From Cryptomeria japonica (taxonomy: Eukaryota > Streptophyta > Pinopsida > Cupressales > Cupressaceae): a stretch of DNA of 64,000 nt. Within the stretch, counting starts at the first letter, position 1. Every line of letters starts with the position of its first letter. The notes beneath the pieces are model-generated. The model made no database searches. It was not told where the DNA came from and saw only the letters and a list, made by a program, of their open reading frames with translations. Positions 22,283 to 34,230 of the stretch are shown piece after piece. The position numbers were made by a program, and so were the translations under genes. The stretch spans positions 813,602,569 through 813,666,568 of the forward strand of contig NC_081414.1 of NCBI RefSeq assembly GCF_030272615.1, given 5' to 3'.

Positions 22283-22560
22283 CAGGTTTCCCAATTTCTT
22301 CCCCTTCATGCTCCCAGAATCCTAGGTTTCCCAATTTCTTCCCCTTCATGACCCCAGAATCCCAGGTTTCCTAATTTCTTGCCCTTCATAACCCCGGAAT
22401 CCCGCTCTTCATGACCCCAGAATCCCAGGTTTCCCAATTTCTTCCCCTTCATGACCCCGGAATCCTAGGTTTCCTAATTTCTTCCCCTTCATAACCTGGA
22501 ATCCTGGAATCCTAGGTTTCCCAATTTTTTCCCCTTCATGCCCTCGGAATCCTTGATTCC
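22283..22560. repeat. 40-bp minisatellite in the solo LTR
   Basis: About six and a half units of 40 bp, each with AGGTTTCCCAATTTCTTCCC, then CTTCATGACCCC and GGAAT or AGAAT. One unit (near 22402) lacks about 17 bases. It lies upstream of the LTR TATA box, where enhancer-like arrays are common in plant LTRs. Function unknown. Confidence 0.85.
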
Positions 22561-22955
22561 TCTTCCCTTTGCAGCAAGACTTGACCTTCGACTTTCGACA
22601 ACTTGCAACACTTCTAGATGGCGTGATCAACACTCAAGGCTCTTAATGCTCCATCAACTCCTGCGACATGTTCACTTTCATTCATGAAGCTACAGGGGTG
22701 CATTTAATGTTTTTGCAGGATTGCCATCAAGTGGAGTACATGGCCATGCTTATTTATGGCTTTCATGTTAGGCAATCCACCTTCTAGAAGTACTTTTCGT
22801 CTTGGAATTGCCTTGTCAGGGTATGGTGAAGTTGCTTGCATGTACACCATGTTAGGTCTATGGCATATGCAGTTCCCTGCCTTCCTTGACTGACATTCCT
22901 TTATGCACGCCAAGGTTAAGGGTTCCTCCCCTTGACGATTGGTCTCTCCTTTGCG

Positions 22956-22973
22956 GCCAATTCGCTATATAAA
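22956..22973 (+). promoter_or_regulatory. CCAAT-like and TATA box of the solo LTR
   Basis: GGCCAATTCGCTATATAAAG contains TATATAAA at 22966-22973 and a CCAAT word about ten bases before. It would drive plus-strand transcription, in the same sense as BRR2 and about 2.4 kb upstream of exon 3. Confidence 0.5.
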
Positions 22974-24406
22974 GGCTGTTAAGCCTCATTGTAAAGGGTT
23001 CTCTCCTTGTTGGCTTGAGCTATTCTCATGCTCTTTCACTTCTGTTGAAGACTTGTATATTCTCTTGCATTTATGCTATTGTAAGTTTGGCCATTGGCCG
23101 CTGAATGAATCGAAATAATCATTCTTGCCTTCCTTCAACTTATGCATGTTGTTTATGTTTCCTTACCTTCATTATAAGTGTATTTTTTTGTGGCTTTCTC
23201 TCATGTATATGCTGTGTTAACTTGTTTCTGAGTGTGACTTGTGGGAAACCTTCTCCCCTTTGACATTCAGCAAATTCTAACCTTCACATAAGTGTTAGGG
23301 TCATTCATGCAACTGAAGCATGTGCATTTCTGGGGTATTTCAATTGACTCTTTGTGTCATTTCTGGGTGGGGAGAGAAACATCTCTTATCTTGGTGCATC
23401 ACCTCTTTTCATTTAAGCATCTCTTTCTTCCCTTTTCCTTTGCAAGCTGTTAGGATAGGTTTAGAAGTAGAATTTGGAGTGTTGAGTTGGTTCAACACCT
23501 GCATTTGGATTGAGAAGGAAGCCGGTTGTCTTTGGAGATTCAACCCCATTGTGTAAGGTCCCACACTTCGGGGTTGTTTCCATGTTTCACATGGTTGCTG
23601 AGTTGATAGCTCAGCAAGGGTGGAACCTTTTGTGACAACAGGTGCCTGAGAATGGCACCTATTATTCTGTTATTGGATGACCTTCTTGCTCCACCTGATG
23701 CCTATTGCCTACTTTGATAGGTAGAATAAAATTGCTATCGGCTTTGCCGTGTCGTAGACAACAGAAAAGGTGGAATTTGCTGATCACTACTGGATGGAAT
23801 CTGCTTCTTGGCTCATGGAATCCTCTGGGTATTGCCTAATAGGTATGGCTTTATCCTGTGTGACTCCGTCCCTAGTAATCTGCTGACTAAGTCTCCTTAA
23901 ACCCTTGCTAGATCTGCTCCTGAAAACAAATGCAATTTAAATTAGAATTAGTGTGCCTGCTGCCAATAACGAGCTGAATGTATCAACTGAGTAAAGATGG
24001 ACAATGAGACATATTGGCGATAGGGGATATGTCCTACCTCCAAAATGATATTCAGGATTTTGTATGAACAGCAGATGCATTCGTGCAATGCCAGAACCTT
24101 AGATAACTTTGGTGCCTTCTACAGGCTAATCAACCTTCTTAAACAAATGATGATGGACGATTAACCGCCAAAAGAGCCCAGGTCGGCCTAGAGCCGTTTT
24201 ATGAAGAAATTTATTTATTATTTAATCAAAAAAACCTACCTTATGTTGGCCTCCATAAAAATTATAAAATAATAATAATTTCACTTACCTGAGGTGGGTC
24301 CCAAATCTTTTAGACAATTATTAAATAACTTTTATTTAGTAAAACATATTTTTTATTTACTGGGCTGAGTCGGCTGACTGCTGGAAATTGGGGACATTAC
24401 AATTTT

Positions 24407-25386
24407 GATATAAATTTGATTGTTATTAGATACATTACATATTTCAATATCAAGTATCAACCATGTATACAGGGAAGTTACTATTATAGCTACTTTCCTT
24501 ATTAATTTTGTAGTGGATAACCTTGAAGATTTGAGTAGCTAGCTCTTCATAAATTTTTAGTGAGCAAAACTAAATGTGGCATAACATGAGCACACAAATT
24601 TCACCATAACAAATATTTAAATAGTACTTATTACTTAATGACACAAATTTTGACACAAATTTTTGCCTTTTAGTGTTTATAAATTTGTGTTATGATGCCA
24701 TTAAGTACATTTTATTTTTGAACAGTTTGTCAAACAGTTTCATGATTAGAATTGGTTTCTGTAGCTAAAAAAAAATGTAGGTTCACCACAAACAGTTATA
24801 TATAATATTGTGATTCACTTCAAGCCTTTAGCTACGACAAGCTTTGAACAACTTAATGAGCAGTGTGCAAAGCCTAAGCTTTTAAATATAAACTTATTAA
24901 AAGCGTTCTGAACAGGTTAAGTACTAGAATTTGTTGTCACTTGTCAGCTTTCTGAAAAGCTTTCTGACTACACAATGTGGGTTTTAGTGAAAAGAACTAG
25001 AATTTGTTGTCAGCTTTAAGATACATTTTATACAAGGAAAAAAGTCAGCTCGAAGATGTTGTGCTTGCATCTTTAACTTGAAATGCAGAAGATTTTATTT
25101 TAAGTAGGTAATGACGCTGCATATATGCTACCACACTTTATTTTGATATATGTTTTGCACAATGGTGTGCTCACAATCCTTCAGCAAGGGTCCTGAAATA
25201 AATTCTCCTCTTTGAATTATTAAAGAAGAATTCCAACTAAAAATTGTTTCTAACTAATGATGAGTTTTATGTTAACACTGTTGATATTGACTATTCAGCA
25301 ATATATTTACAATTTGTTATGAAAGCTGTTGGATGATGCATGCTGTGTAATTCTAAATTATTTTTTTATTTGGTTATGTGTTGCAG
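24407..25386 (+). other. Original BRR2 intron sequence, 3' part
   Basis: AT-rich, no frames of note and no repeat termini. It starts right after the target duplication of the LARD-like element. It ends with a T-rich stretch and TTGCAG, the acceptor for exon 3. Confidence 0.7.
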
Positions 25387-28300
25387 AGTGCAGGCCGCCT
25401 CCTGAGAGCACTTTTTGAGATTGTATTAAAAAGAGGATGGGCTCAGTTAACAGAGAAAGCACTTAATCTATGCAAGATGGTTGGAAAGCGCATGTGGAGT
25501 GTTCAAACTCCACTCCGGCAATTCAAAGGTATTCCGAATGACATCTTGACCAAAATTGAGAAGAAAGATTTAGCTTGGGATCGGTATTATGATCTTTCAG
25601 CCCAGGAGATTGGAGAGCTCATTCGTTTTCCAAAGATGGGAAAATCCATTCATAAATTTGTTCATCAGTTTCCAAAGTTGGATCTTTCTGCCCATGTACA
25701 ACCAATAACACGTACAGTATTGAAGGTGGAACTAACAATCACTCCAGATTTTCAGTGGGATGAGAAAATTCATGGATATGTTGAACCTTTCTGGATTATA
25801 GTGGAAGACAATGATGGCGAATTTATACTCCATCACGAGTATTTTATGTTGAAGATGCAGTATGTGGAAGATGATCATAACCTTAGCTTCACTGTCCCAA
25901 TACATGAACCTCTTCCACCCCAGTATTTTATTCGTGTCGTCTCTGACAAATGGCTAGGATCACAGACTGTTTTGCCAGTTTCATTTAGACATCTTATTCT
26001 GCCAGAGAAATATCCACCTCCAACTGAATTGCTGGATTTGCAGCCACTTCCTGTATCAGCATTAAGAAATCCTTCATATGAAGCTTTGTATCAGCAGTTC
26101 AGGCACTTCAATCCTATTCAAACCCAGGTATTTACAGTTTTATATAACTCAGATGATAATGTTTTGGTGGCGGCACCCACTGGAAGTGGTAAGACTATTT
26201 GTGCTGAGTTTGCTTTGCTGCGACTGCATCAAAAAGGTGTAGAGAGTACATTTCGATGTGTTTACATTGCACCTGTAGCAGCACTTGGAAAGGAAAAATA
26301 TTATGAATGGGAGCAGAAGTTTGGGAAAGGTCTGGGATGGAAAGTAGTTGAACTGACAGGTGAGACTGCAACTGATTTGAAGCTACTTGAGAAAGGTCAG
26401 ATTGTTATAAGTACACCTGAGAAATGGGATGCTTTGTCTCGCAGATGGAAACAACGTAAACAGGTGCAGCAAGTTAGCTTATTTATCGTGGATGAACTTC
26501 ATTTAATTGGTGGAGAGGGTGGTCCCATCTTGGAAGTAATTGTTTCTAGAATGAGGTATATTTCAAGTCAAATTGAAAACCGTATTCGCATTGTTGCTCT
26601 TTCTACTTCACTTGCAAATGCTAAGGATCTTGGTGAGTGGATTGGAGCTACTGCACATGGGCTTTTTAATTTCCCCCCTGGTGTCCGCCCTGTACCATTA
26701 GAGATTCATATTCAGGGTGTTGATATAGCCAACTTTGAAGCTCGAATGCAGGCGATGACCAAGCCAACTTACACATCGATAATTCAGCATGCAAAGGGAG
26801 GCAAACCAGCTCTAGTGTTTGTGCCAACAAGAAAACATGCACGGCTTACTGCCCTTGATTTGTTAACTTATTCTAATGCAGATGGTGGGGAGAGATCCCA
26901 ATTTCTTCAATTTACTGAAGAAGATTTGAAACCTTTCATTGCCAAAGTGAAAGAACCTACTTTGAGCCATGCATTATCTAATGGAATTGGGTATTTACAT
27001 GAAGGTCTCACTTTGGTAGAACAGGAACTTGTAGCCCAGTTGTTCAGTGCAGGGGCAATTCAGGTGTGTGTTGCAAGCAGTTCAATGAGTTGGGGGTTGT
27101 CTTTGTCAGCACATTTGGTTGTTGTCATGGGTACACAGTATTATGATGGACGGGAAAATGCTCACACAGACTATCCTATTACTGATCTTCTCCAAATGAT
27201 GGGGCGTGCCAGTAGACCTCTGCTTGATAATGCTGGAAAATGTGTAATTTTATGCCATGCACCTCGTAAAGAATATTATAAAAAGTTCTTATATGAGCCA
27301 TTTCCTGTTGAGAGTCATCTTGATCACTTTCTCCATGATCATATCAATGCTGAAGTTGTTGTGGGCACTATTGAAAGTAAGCAGGATGCTGTAGACTATC
27401 TTACTTGGACATTTTTCTATCGAAGACTCACACAGAATCCAAATTACTATAATCTTCAGGGTGTCAGCCATAGGCATTTGTCAGATCACCTTTCTGAGAT
27501 TATAGAGAGCACATTAAGTGATTTGGAATCAAGCAAATGTGTTGCCATAGAAGACGATATGTATCTTTCTCCTTTGAACCTAGGGATGATAGCATCTTAT
27601 TACTACATTAGCTACACCACCATTGAACTCTTTAGCTCATCCTTGACTGCAAAGACAAAACTGAAGGGGCTTCTTGAAATTCTTGCTTCTGCTTCAGAGT
27701 ATTCACAGCTTCCCATACGGCCAGGTGAAGAAGAAACTATAAGAAAATTGATAAATCATCAAAAGTTTGCTGTCGACAAACCAAAATATACTGATCCACA
27801 TGTAAAGGCAAATGCATTGTTGCAAGCCCACTTCTCAAGGCATGTCATAGCTGGCAACCTAGCACTAGATCAGCGAGAAGTGCTTCTTTCTGCAAACCGT
27901 CTTCTTCAGGCTATGGTGGATGTTATTTCCAGTAATGGCTGGTTGAATCCAGCTCTTGCAGCAATGGAATTGAGCCAAATGGTTACACAAGGTCTCTGGG
28001 ACCGTGATTCTGTCCTGTTGCAGCTTCCACATTTCACCAAGGAACTTGCTAAGAAATGCCATGAAAATCCAGGGAAAAGCATAGAAACTGTTTTTGATTT
28101 AGTTGAGATGGAGGATGATGAAAGGCGTGAATTGTTACAGATGACAGATTCACAGCTGTTAGACATTGCTCGTGTTTGTAATCGCTTCCCAAACATTGAT
28201 CTGGCATATGATATAGTTGAGAGTGATGATGTGAGGGCTGGAGAAAATGTAACAGTGCAGGTCACTCTAGAAAGAGATCTTGAAGGTAGGCAGGAGTTAG

Positions 28301-28572
28301 GTCCAGTTGATGCACCGAGGTATCCCAAAGCAAAGGAAGAAGGTTGGTGGTTAGTAATTGGGGATTTAAAAAGCAATCAGTTGCTGGCCATTAAGAGGGT
28401 ATCACTCCAGAGGAAGACTAAAGTCAAGCTTGAGTTTACTGCACCTTCAGAGCTTGGAGAGAAGACATATACACTATATTTCATGTGCGATTCATATCTT
28501 GGGTGTGATCAAGAGTACAATTTCACAATCAATGTGAAAGAAGCAGAGGATGAAGAAGATGCAAAGGAATGA
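25387..28572 (+). CDS. BRR2: BRR2 exon 3, codons 1113-2173 (C-terminal cassette)
   Basis: This 3.2-kb exon completes the first Sec63 domain (from [13 protein letters not shown]) and encodes the second helicase cassette and second Sec63 domain. Motif I is APTGSGKT (1375-1382), motif II DELH (1481-1484), the SAT position reads STS in [10 protein letters not shown], and motif VI reads [12 protein letters not shown]. In yeast and human BRR2 the second cassette is catalytically weak and regulatory; the deviating motifs here agree with that. The chain ends in an acidic tail, [10 protein letters not shown], and TGA at 28570-28572. A start at the ATG at 25378 is not real: those nine bases include the splice acceptor. 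No frameshift is present. Confidence 0.97.
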   Translation, partial: SAGRLLRALFEIVLKRGWAQLTEKALNLCKMVGKRMWSVQTPLRQFKGIPNDILTKIEKKDLAWDRYYDLSAQEIGELIRFPKMGKSIHKFVHQFPKLDLSAHVQPITRTVLKVELTITPDFQWDEKIHGYVEPFWIIVEDNDGEFILHHEYFMLKMQYVEDDHNLSFTVPIHEPLPPQYFIRVVSDKWLGSQTVLPVSFRHLILPEKYPPPTELLDLQPLPVSALRNPSYEALYQQFRHFNPIQTQVFTVLYNSDDNVLVAAPTGSGKTICAEFALLRLHQKGVESTFRCVYIAPVAALGKEKYYEWEQKFGKGLGWKVVELTGETATDLKLLEKGQIVISTPEKWDALSRRWKQRKQVQQVSLFIVDELHLIGGEGGPILEVIVSRMRYISSQIENRIRIVALSTSLANAKDLGEWIGATAHGLFNFPPGVRPVPLEIHIQGVDIANFEARMQAMTKPTYTSIIQHAKGGKPALVFVPTRKHARLTALDLLTYSNADGGERSQFLQFTEEDLKPFIAKVKEPTLSHALSNGIGYLHEGLTLVEQELVAQLFSAGAIQVCVASSSMSWGLSLSAHLVVVMGTQYYDGRENAHTDYPITDLLQMMGRASRPLLDNAGKCVILCHAPRKEYYKKFLYEPFPVESHLDHFLHDHINAEVVVGTIESKQDAVDYLTWTFFYRRLTQNPNYYNLQGVSHRHLSDHLSEIIESTLSDLESSKCVAIEDDMYLSPLNLGMIASYYYISYTTIELFSSSLTAKTKLKGLLEILASASEYSQLPIRPGEEETIRKLINHQKFAVDKPKYTDPHVKANALLQAHFSRHVIAGNLALDQREVLLSANRLLQAMVDVISSNGWLNPALAAMELSQMVTQGLWDRDSVLLQLPHFTKELAKKCHENPGKSIETVFDLVEMEDDERRELLQMTDSQLLDIARVCNRFPNIDLAYDIVESDDVRAGENVTVQVTLERDLEGRQELGPVDAPRYPKAKEEGWWLVIGDLKSNQLLAIKRVSLQRKTKVKLEFTAPSELGEKTYTLYFMCDSYLGCDQEYNFTINVKEAEDEEDAKE

Positions 28573-30780
28573 ATGTTATTTACCAATTACCACAGCTGTA
28601 CAATTTTTCATAAAGCTGACTCCCCATATATGCAAGATTGTAGGTCTGTACTAGTAATTTTAGTTCAAAATTCCGGATACATTCCGGATACTAGCTTCTA
28701 TTTTGTTTAATTGGTTGAAATTCACTTCGTAACTCATAAACTTTGTAGATCAAGTGCAAATTCACACTTGATGTGATTAAAAGTTTTACTACACAATGAA
28801 GTAAAGCATAAATTTGTAGTTGATACAAGAATACTATATACGTATTTTCCAGTATTTTCTCGTTATAGAGTTTAGATTATTTCTACAATACATCTGTTTT
28901 AGGTTGGCTTGCTTATTGTATGCTGTCTGTTGAGAACTTGCATCTCATGCATCTCATGCATTCAGTTATTTCTTTGTCAAGGTTTATGTCTCTTTGTTTT
29001 TAGTGTTCTAAAAAAAATGTTTATTTAATTATCATTATCTTCCCATTTTTAGGTTACTTCCTTGTGTCTTGGGTATAACTTGCAATGGCTTTTAGTATTT
29101 GGAGTTTTATGTGGTATTTTCCCTGGAAATGGAAGCCACCCAAAATACATTTATTATCTAAAAAATGTCCAAATCTAGACATTTATTAGTTCGATGGTTC
29201 ATGGAAACTGACCCTTGAATATTTGTTTCCCTGTGTATATCCTTTTCTTTGTTAGTAGCAGTTCTGATTGAGGGAAGGATGATCCTATTCATTTGATTTC
29301 ATTTCAGGACCAACTTTTCTTTCTTTTATTGATATACAAATAGAATGTATTATTATGAGCTTGAAAGTTGGTGTGGAAAATATTATTTATCGCTTGCATT
29401 TGCCCACAAATGCTACTGAACACAATTGTAGTGAAAAATGAAAAATAATTAGTACATCTATTTATTTCTCAGTTAGTAAGGGGGAGTATTCTTTTCACTA
29501 AAATTATAAAAAAACGGTAATACCTTTTCAGTACTCATTTGATGCATTTTGAAATTGGGTAGACATTTCCGTACAAGAGCCACCTCTGCCAGACAACTGC
29601 AAGGTATTTCCTCTGATGTCCATTATCATTTTGATGGATGCTTCCTCCTGCCAAAATGAAACTATCTAATTTAAATGGAATCTCAAGTGTATGCATCATT
29701 GTGGGGATTGAAGTTTAGAAACCACAATCTGATACTCAAAATTGTTCGGCCAGATCCCAAGATATGTTCTTTATGTTTCATAGATCTAAATTCCAATATG
29801 AAAAATCTGCTTGCACAGGGATAACTATTGTCCTTACTAATTGAAAAGAATTTATAAGTCTCAAAAATCAACGTGTAGTTACGAACAGTTGGGCCACAAT
29901 TTTCACTATCCTTATTAATATTCACTGGGTGAAGTTGCTGCAACAGTACATCAATGGCGAGCATAAAAGGACTTGATTAATATTTAAAGTGGCTATGTCC
30001 TTTAGAGAAGCAATGCTAGGGCTTGCTTGAGGTGATCTACATGCAGGCTAATTGTAATTTCCCCTAGAGTTTGTGGAATCATCATCCTTGCAGTTTTCAT
30101 GCTTGGAAGTAGCAGACTAATTGCTTCTCATACAAGGTCTTTTTGGTAGACCTTGGTATTTTAATTCCCCACTTAGAATCATGATAGTTAGGGAATGATC
30201 ACAATGATTTAGGGGGCTAAGCCCTGCCCAAGCTCACCATTAATTATCCTTCCTCAAACAATAATGTAATTGCCCTTTAATGAGGAACCCAACTACTTAC
30301 TAGTTTTCCTCTTAAATAGTTTTGGTTTTCTTTTTATGGTGGTTTTTGTTTTGGTCCTTTCTTTTCTTGATTTGCAAATTTGTTTTTTATAGATTTTGAT
30401 GAGAGTAATTTAACAACGAATCATAGGCTGACGTATAGGAGATGTTAGTTGTGTTGCAGAGTGTGATTATATTTTGTTATTCAATTTTTTTTTGTTACAT
30501 CGTGTGCTTTTTTCTTTTTTTTTCTTTTTGGCTGTTTTCATCAGGTATAAGAGGAACATTGTCATATCTTCTGGTATAAATTGAACATGTTCCTTCATCA
30601 CTAATTCTTGCAATTTTGGTGGTGTTTATAGTTTTGAGTATGAGTTGTAGGAATATGGCAATCTATTGAAGTATACTTCTAGGGCTAGGGTATTGTCTTA
30701 GAGACTACCATGCAAGTGCAAATGCATACAAACACCAATTTTAATATTAGAGTGGTTTGCAATGGCCTAGAGGGGTCTAC
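28573..30780. other. BRR2 3' UTR and intergenic DNA, nothing recognised
   Basis: The BRR2 3' UTR must begin here, but I see no clear AATAAA site that fixes its end. The rest is AT-rich, with short frames only (the longest is a 93-codon minus frame at 29683-29964 without motifs). Confidence 0.5.
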
Positions 30781-30784
30781 TCGA

Positions 30785-31240
30785 GTTGGGGATGAAGGGG
30801 CAAGAGGAACAAAGGTCCTTGAAGAAACATTGATGAATGGCTTAGGAGACTAGAGGCAATTGAGGTAGATTACATCCATATGAGATTGAAGAGGAACAAG
30901 AGAACTTGGGAAAATTTTGCTAGGGTGGTAGACCCTACGAAGAGGCTCATTGAAGTAGTGACTAGATAAAGCTTGAACATAAGAGTCAATATTCTAGACT
31001 TTAAAGGCAAGCTCAATGTCAATTTATTCCTAGACTAGGTCCAAGAGTTGTAGAAATATCTTGAGATACAAGATATTGATGAGGAGGATGATATGATGGT
31101 AAAAAATGTAGCATCCAAATTGAAGTCTCATGTTGTTTTATGGTGGTAAATATTGCAAAGTTATAGAAGGCAAGGAAAATAATAAAATTATATTATGGCC
31201 TAGGATGTTGAAACATCTAAGAGCTTGATTATGCTTTATG
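30785..31240 (+). pseudogene. Decayed Ty3/Gypsy gag
   Basis: The plus frame near 30880-31150 reads LNIRVNILDFKGKLN, then EIQDIDEEDDMMVKNVASKL and VVLWW. It follows the retrotransposon gag pattern (KIPEFEGKL... ...VALKLRGYASLWW). Several stops interrupt it. Together with 32600-34230 it forms one plus-strand element that has no identified LTRs. Confidence 0.65.
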
Positions 31241-31249
31241 AATTAGTAA

Positions 31250-32375
31250 TAAAAAATATTTGAAGAATTTCAGAACTTAAAATAAGGAGATCAGTCAACG
31301 TGGGCTTATATTGAGCAATTTATGGGAATTCAAATTTGGATGTATATATAGGAAAGTGAAGGGTATGGTATAACCAAACTTGTCATTGGTCTTAAGTTTA
31401 AACTCTAATACAAGCTTGCCTTGGCGAAAGTATTTATTGTGATAAAAAGGGGTGATAACAAACCTAGTGTGATGAGGACTTTGGTAACTCTACAGTTTTG
31501 GGAGGTTTCATGATATGAGGCCTTTGATAACTATATTGGTTGGTACTTGAAAGTTGATGATTCTAATTCATACATGGGGTACTCAAAATTTGCTTGCATT
31601 CTAGTGGATATTGACATCTCTAAGCCTCTTAGTGGAGATGTGGTTTTGATAGTTGGGGATAGGCCTTAGACTCAACCTCTTGATTATGAGGGCCTCCTCT
31701 TTTGGCTACAAATTGTCCTCTCTAGCTATGTGGCAGAAGGATGCTAATGAAGACCACATAACTACCCATACTCCTAATTCTTCGTTAGATGATTTCTCTT
31801 AGGATGACGACGTGTCTCTTTTAGTGTAGCTTTGATGCCCTCAAACCTTGTTGTGGAATATCTCGTCCCCTTATTGGAGGTTGAAATGCCCTTGCCTTCA
31901 CATCGATTTTTGACTCATAAGGTGGATGGTCACCTTTCACCTCAATGTTCTTCTCATGTTGATGGGCTCTCTTAGGGGGAGTCCTCCCTAATCCACATCA
32001 TTCGATAGATGTTGATGCTAATGTCTCTTAGACTATTGTAAGGAGGAAGAAAGGTCCTCCCAAACCACTACTGCAAACTCATGATTGTGTTCTAGGTGAT
32101 AGTTATACTTGTTCTAGGCATGGCATTGTCAACATGGGATCTCGGTGGTTGTTAGTGTTTCTTTTGTCTATGTTCTTATAGCTTGTTTGTTGTTGTTCCT
32201 CTCCTTTGGTTGTGTCATTTCTCTACCATATCTAGCCATCTTGGGCCTGTTTTGTTTGTCTTATGAATGCTTTGTAAAGGGTTGAGACCCTAGTTTCCTA
32301 TTTATTGTTGAGTGGTTTTGTTTTGTACAAGGGTTTGGGTCCTCTCAAAATCCATATTTACGTAATAAAAAACAT
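31250..32375 (+). mobile_element. LINE fragment inserted in the decayed Ty3/Gypsy element
   Basis: Around 31560-31720 the plus frame reads SKFACILVDIDISKPLSGDV and TQPLDYEGLLF. This matches the DUF4283/zinc-knuckle part of plant L1 LINE ORF1, whose usual form is ILVDIDISKPLP... and QPLDYEGLPFRC. The part from 32160 to 32370, ending ACGTAATAAAAAACATAA after GTTTGGGTCCTCTC, looks like a LINE 3' end with a short A-rich tail. ORF2 is absent, so it is internally deleted. The exact 5' boundary is not clear. Confidence 0.6.
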
Positions 32376-32599
32376 AATATGAAGTTGAACTTTCGAGGAA
32401 GGGGGGCATAAGAGGTGATGGATGAAGATGAGATTGCAAGCCCTTGAGATGTTTTATATGTATGTAGCCCACAAGGCTATAGATTATTCTCAATACCATG
32501 TGTGGATGGTGGTGACCAAAGAAGAAGAGCATTTGACAAAAGAAGTTGAAGTAGATATGAGAGAGAACTTGATGTTAAGAAGAAAACATAATATCTAGG

Positions 32600-32895
32600 G
32601 ACAAAAAAGGATCCAAACTTGATTGGAAGTGGAAGAGTGTATTTCTAATGAAATACAAGTGTAAGGAAAAAGTATGCAAGGTGATCATCGATGTTGGATC
32701 TACTAATAGTTTGGTGAGTACAAAAATCATGAACAAATTGCAGCTTTCTTGAATTCCAAAATATAACCTTACAAGCTTTTTTGGTTGAAGGACCATAAAG
32801 TAGTTGTAGATTAATCTTTTCTTGTTGATTTCATAATTGGTCCATATGCGAATGAAGTGTTTTTGATTGATACATGTCATGGTATAAATAATATA
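32600..32895 (+). pseudogene. Decayed Ty3/Gypsy aspartic protease
   Basis: The plus frame reads KVCKVIIDVGSTNSLVSTKI, then WLKDHKVVVD, IGPYANEVFLIDTCH. It matches retroelement protease (active-site D-S/G-G form, here DVGST). Stops interrupt it. Confidence 0.65.
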
Positions 32896-33249
32896 TATGA
32901 GGTAAAATGTGAAAGAAGCATCTCTTAAAACCAAGAGACATCTAACATGTTAGCATTGTCACATGTATCAATGAACCAGAAAAAAATATGTAAAGAAGTG
33001 AAAAGAGCAACTTGTTATCTATTATACCTAAAAAAAAGGAAAAGAAATCAATGGGATCCAACCCTTACCAATCCCCAACAAAAAATGCAAAAGTTGTTGG
33101 TAGAATATTATGGTATAAATCAAGATAACCTACTAGTTGGTTGACCTTTCTCATATGTTGTTACATACTATATTGATTTGGTGCCAAGATAATAAAGCTT
33201 CCTAACTAAATTGACTATAAATTATTACCAAAACAAAATGAAGGATTGA

Positions 33250-33760
33250 GAGGACATGACAACAAATTATTAGAAAATACATGAACCCATGTAACACACC
33301 AGCTCTACTCACATCTAAAAAAGTAAGCAAATGCGTGGTTTCTAGAACCATTAACAAGATCACAATAAAAGATTGGCACACAATAGCTAGAATGGATGAC
33401 ATATTGGATTGCTTAGTTGGTACTAATATTTTCTCCAAAGTTGATTTCGAGAGTAGAATGAATGGAAGATGATAGTTAAGGCCAAGGATGGTTTATATGA
33501 ATGGTTGATGATGCCATTAAAAATCTCTAATGCATGTATCACCTAGGTATTTAGACCTTACATGGGAAAATAATCTATTTTGATGATATTTCATTTTTTA
33601 GTAGAAACTTGGAAGAATATTTGCAAGTTATATTTGAGATGTGTAAAATTAAAATGTTGTAAAAGAAAAGTGAGTTTTGTTGAGACATGTTGGTTTTCCT
33701 TGGTAACGTGAAATAAATGGAAGGATTAATCATGAATGCTAAAATGTTCTAAGTCTATCC
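33250..33760 (+). pseudogene. Decayed Ty3/Gypsy reverse transcriptase
   Basis: A 63-codon plus frame (33281-33472) reads MNPCNTPALLTSKK, SRTINKITIKDWHTIARMDD and NIFSKVDFESR, the fingers/palm start of Ty3/Gypsy RT. EWLMMPLKISNA at about 33499 continues after a frameshift (family: EWLVMPFGLSNAP). Later motifs are degraded. Confidence 0.75.
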
Positions 33761-33899
33761 TTGAATGGCCTATCCATTAAAGTATAACAATAAATCGAGG
33801 GTTTTCATGGTTTGGTAAAATTTAATAAGAGATTCATTAGAGATTTTATTAGAATAAGCGATCCATTGATTTATTGCACCAAAGGGAAGTTCTTTTCTT

Positions 33900-34230
33900 G
33901 GACTGAAGCAACTAAGAGAAGTTTCAGCAACTTAAAAGGAAGGTGATGGAATCTGCAATACATTGCTTATTAGAATTGAAAAATATTTTTGCTATCAAGT
34001 GTGATGCTTTAGTAGTAGGCATTGGTGGCATTTTGAGTCAAGAAGATAAGCTAGTTTACTAGATTAGTGAAAAGTTGAATGGTGCCAAGAAGAGGTAGTA
34101 CACTTAATATGGAATTGTATGCTATAGTTCATACACTAGAACAATGGAGACACTACTTGTTGCATAAGACATTAATCTTGTTAACTAATAATAAAACTTT
34201 GACTTATATCAACTAGTAGGACAAATTATT
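33900..34230 (+). pseudogene. Decayed Ty3/Gypsy RNase H
   Basis: Plus-strand reading gives FAIKCDALVVGIGGILSQED, ISEKLNGAKKR, and a distorted EHWRHYL-like end (near 34140). This is the RNase H region that follows Ty3/Gypsy RT. Several stops. Confidence 0.7.

Larger units (their letters stand above)
22148..23640 (+). mobile_element. Solo LTR (1.5 kb) inside the LARD 5' LTR
   Basis: The ends are perfect 8-bp inverted repeats, TGTTGTCA (22148) and TGACAACA (ending 23640). GGTGC flanks both sides (22143-22147, 23641-23645) as the target duplication. The uninterrupted LTR copy at about 9115-9140 reads straight across the site. A TATA box and a 40-bp minisatellite lie inside. No coding sequence. 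Confidence 0.92.
21775..24401 (-). repeat. 5' LTR of the LARD-like element, split by a solo LTR
   Basis: The plus-strand left end is TGAAATATACC and the right end GGGGACATTACA, matching the 3' LTR at 8014-9862. The solo LTR at 22148-23640 interrupts it; without that it is about 1.1 kb. Confidence 0.87.
8009..24406 (-). mobile_element. Non-autonomous LTR retrotransposon (LARD-like) carrying host gene pieces
   Basis: The element spans 8014-24401 and is flanked by the 5-bp target duplication ATTTT (8009-8013 and 24402-24406). Both LTRs have plus-strand ends TGAA..TATACC and GGGGACATTACA. A primer-binding site at the inner edge of the right LTR and a purine tract at the inner edge of the left LTR set the orientation as minus, antisense to BRR2. 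Without nested insertions the LTRs are about 1.1 kb and the internal part about 4.1 kb. No gag, protease, RT or integrase is seen. The internal part instead holds intron-free fragments that resemble host proteins. It fits a large retrotransposon derivative that was mobilised in trans. Confidence 0.87.
7645..25386 (+). other. BRR2 intron 2 (17.7 kb), filled with nested retrotransposons
   Basis: Donor GTATGT at 7645; acceptor TTGCAG ending at 25386, after a T-rich tract. The splice restores [17 protein letters not shown] in phase 0. Nearly all of the intron is one antisense LTR element (8014-24401) with four identified later insertions in it. Without these the intron would be about 1.3 kb. Giant introns that stay spliceable after such insertions are well known in conifers. 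Confidence 0.9.

Noticed and set aside
22409..22633. 74-codon minus-strand frame with repeated KLGNLGFRGHEGE-like words
   Set aside because: By-product of the 40-bp minisatellite in a solo LTR.
25378..25386. ATG at 25378 as the start of a separate helicase gene
   Set aside because: The nine bases are the T-rich/TTGCAG acceptor; conserved BRR2 sequence begins at 25387 and needs exon 2 before it.
4169..28572. BRR2 as two genes or a pseudogene because of the 17.7-kb gap
   Set aside because: Splice sites join exons in phase 0 at conserved residues, total length is normal and no stop or frameshift is present.
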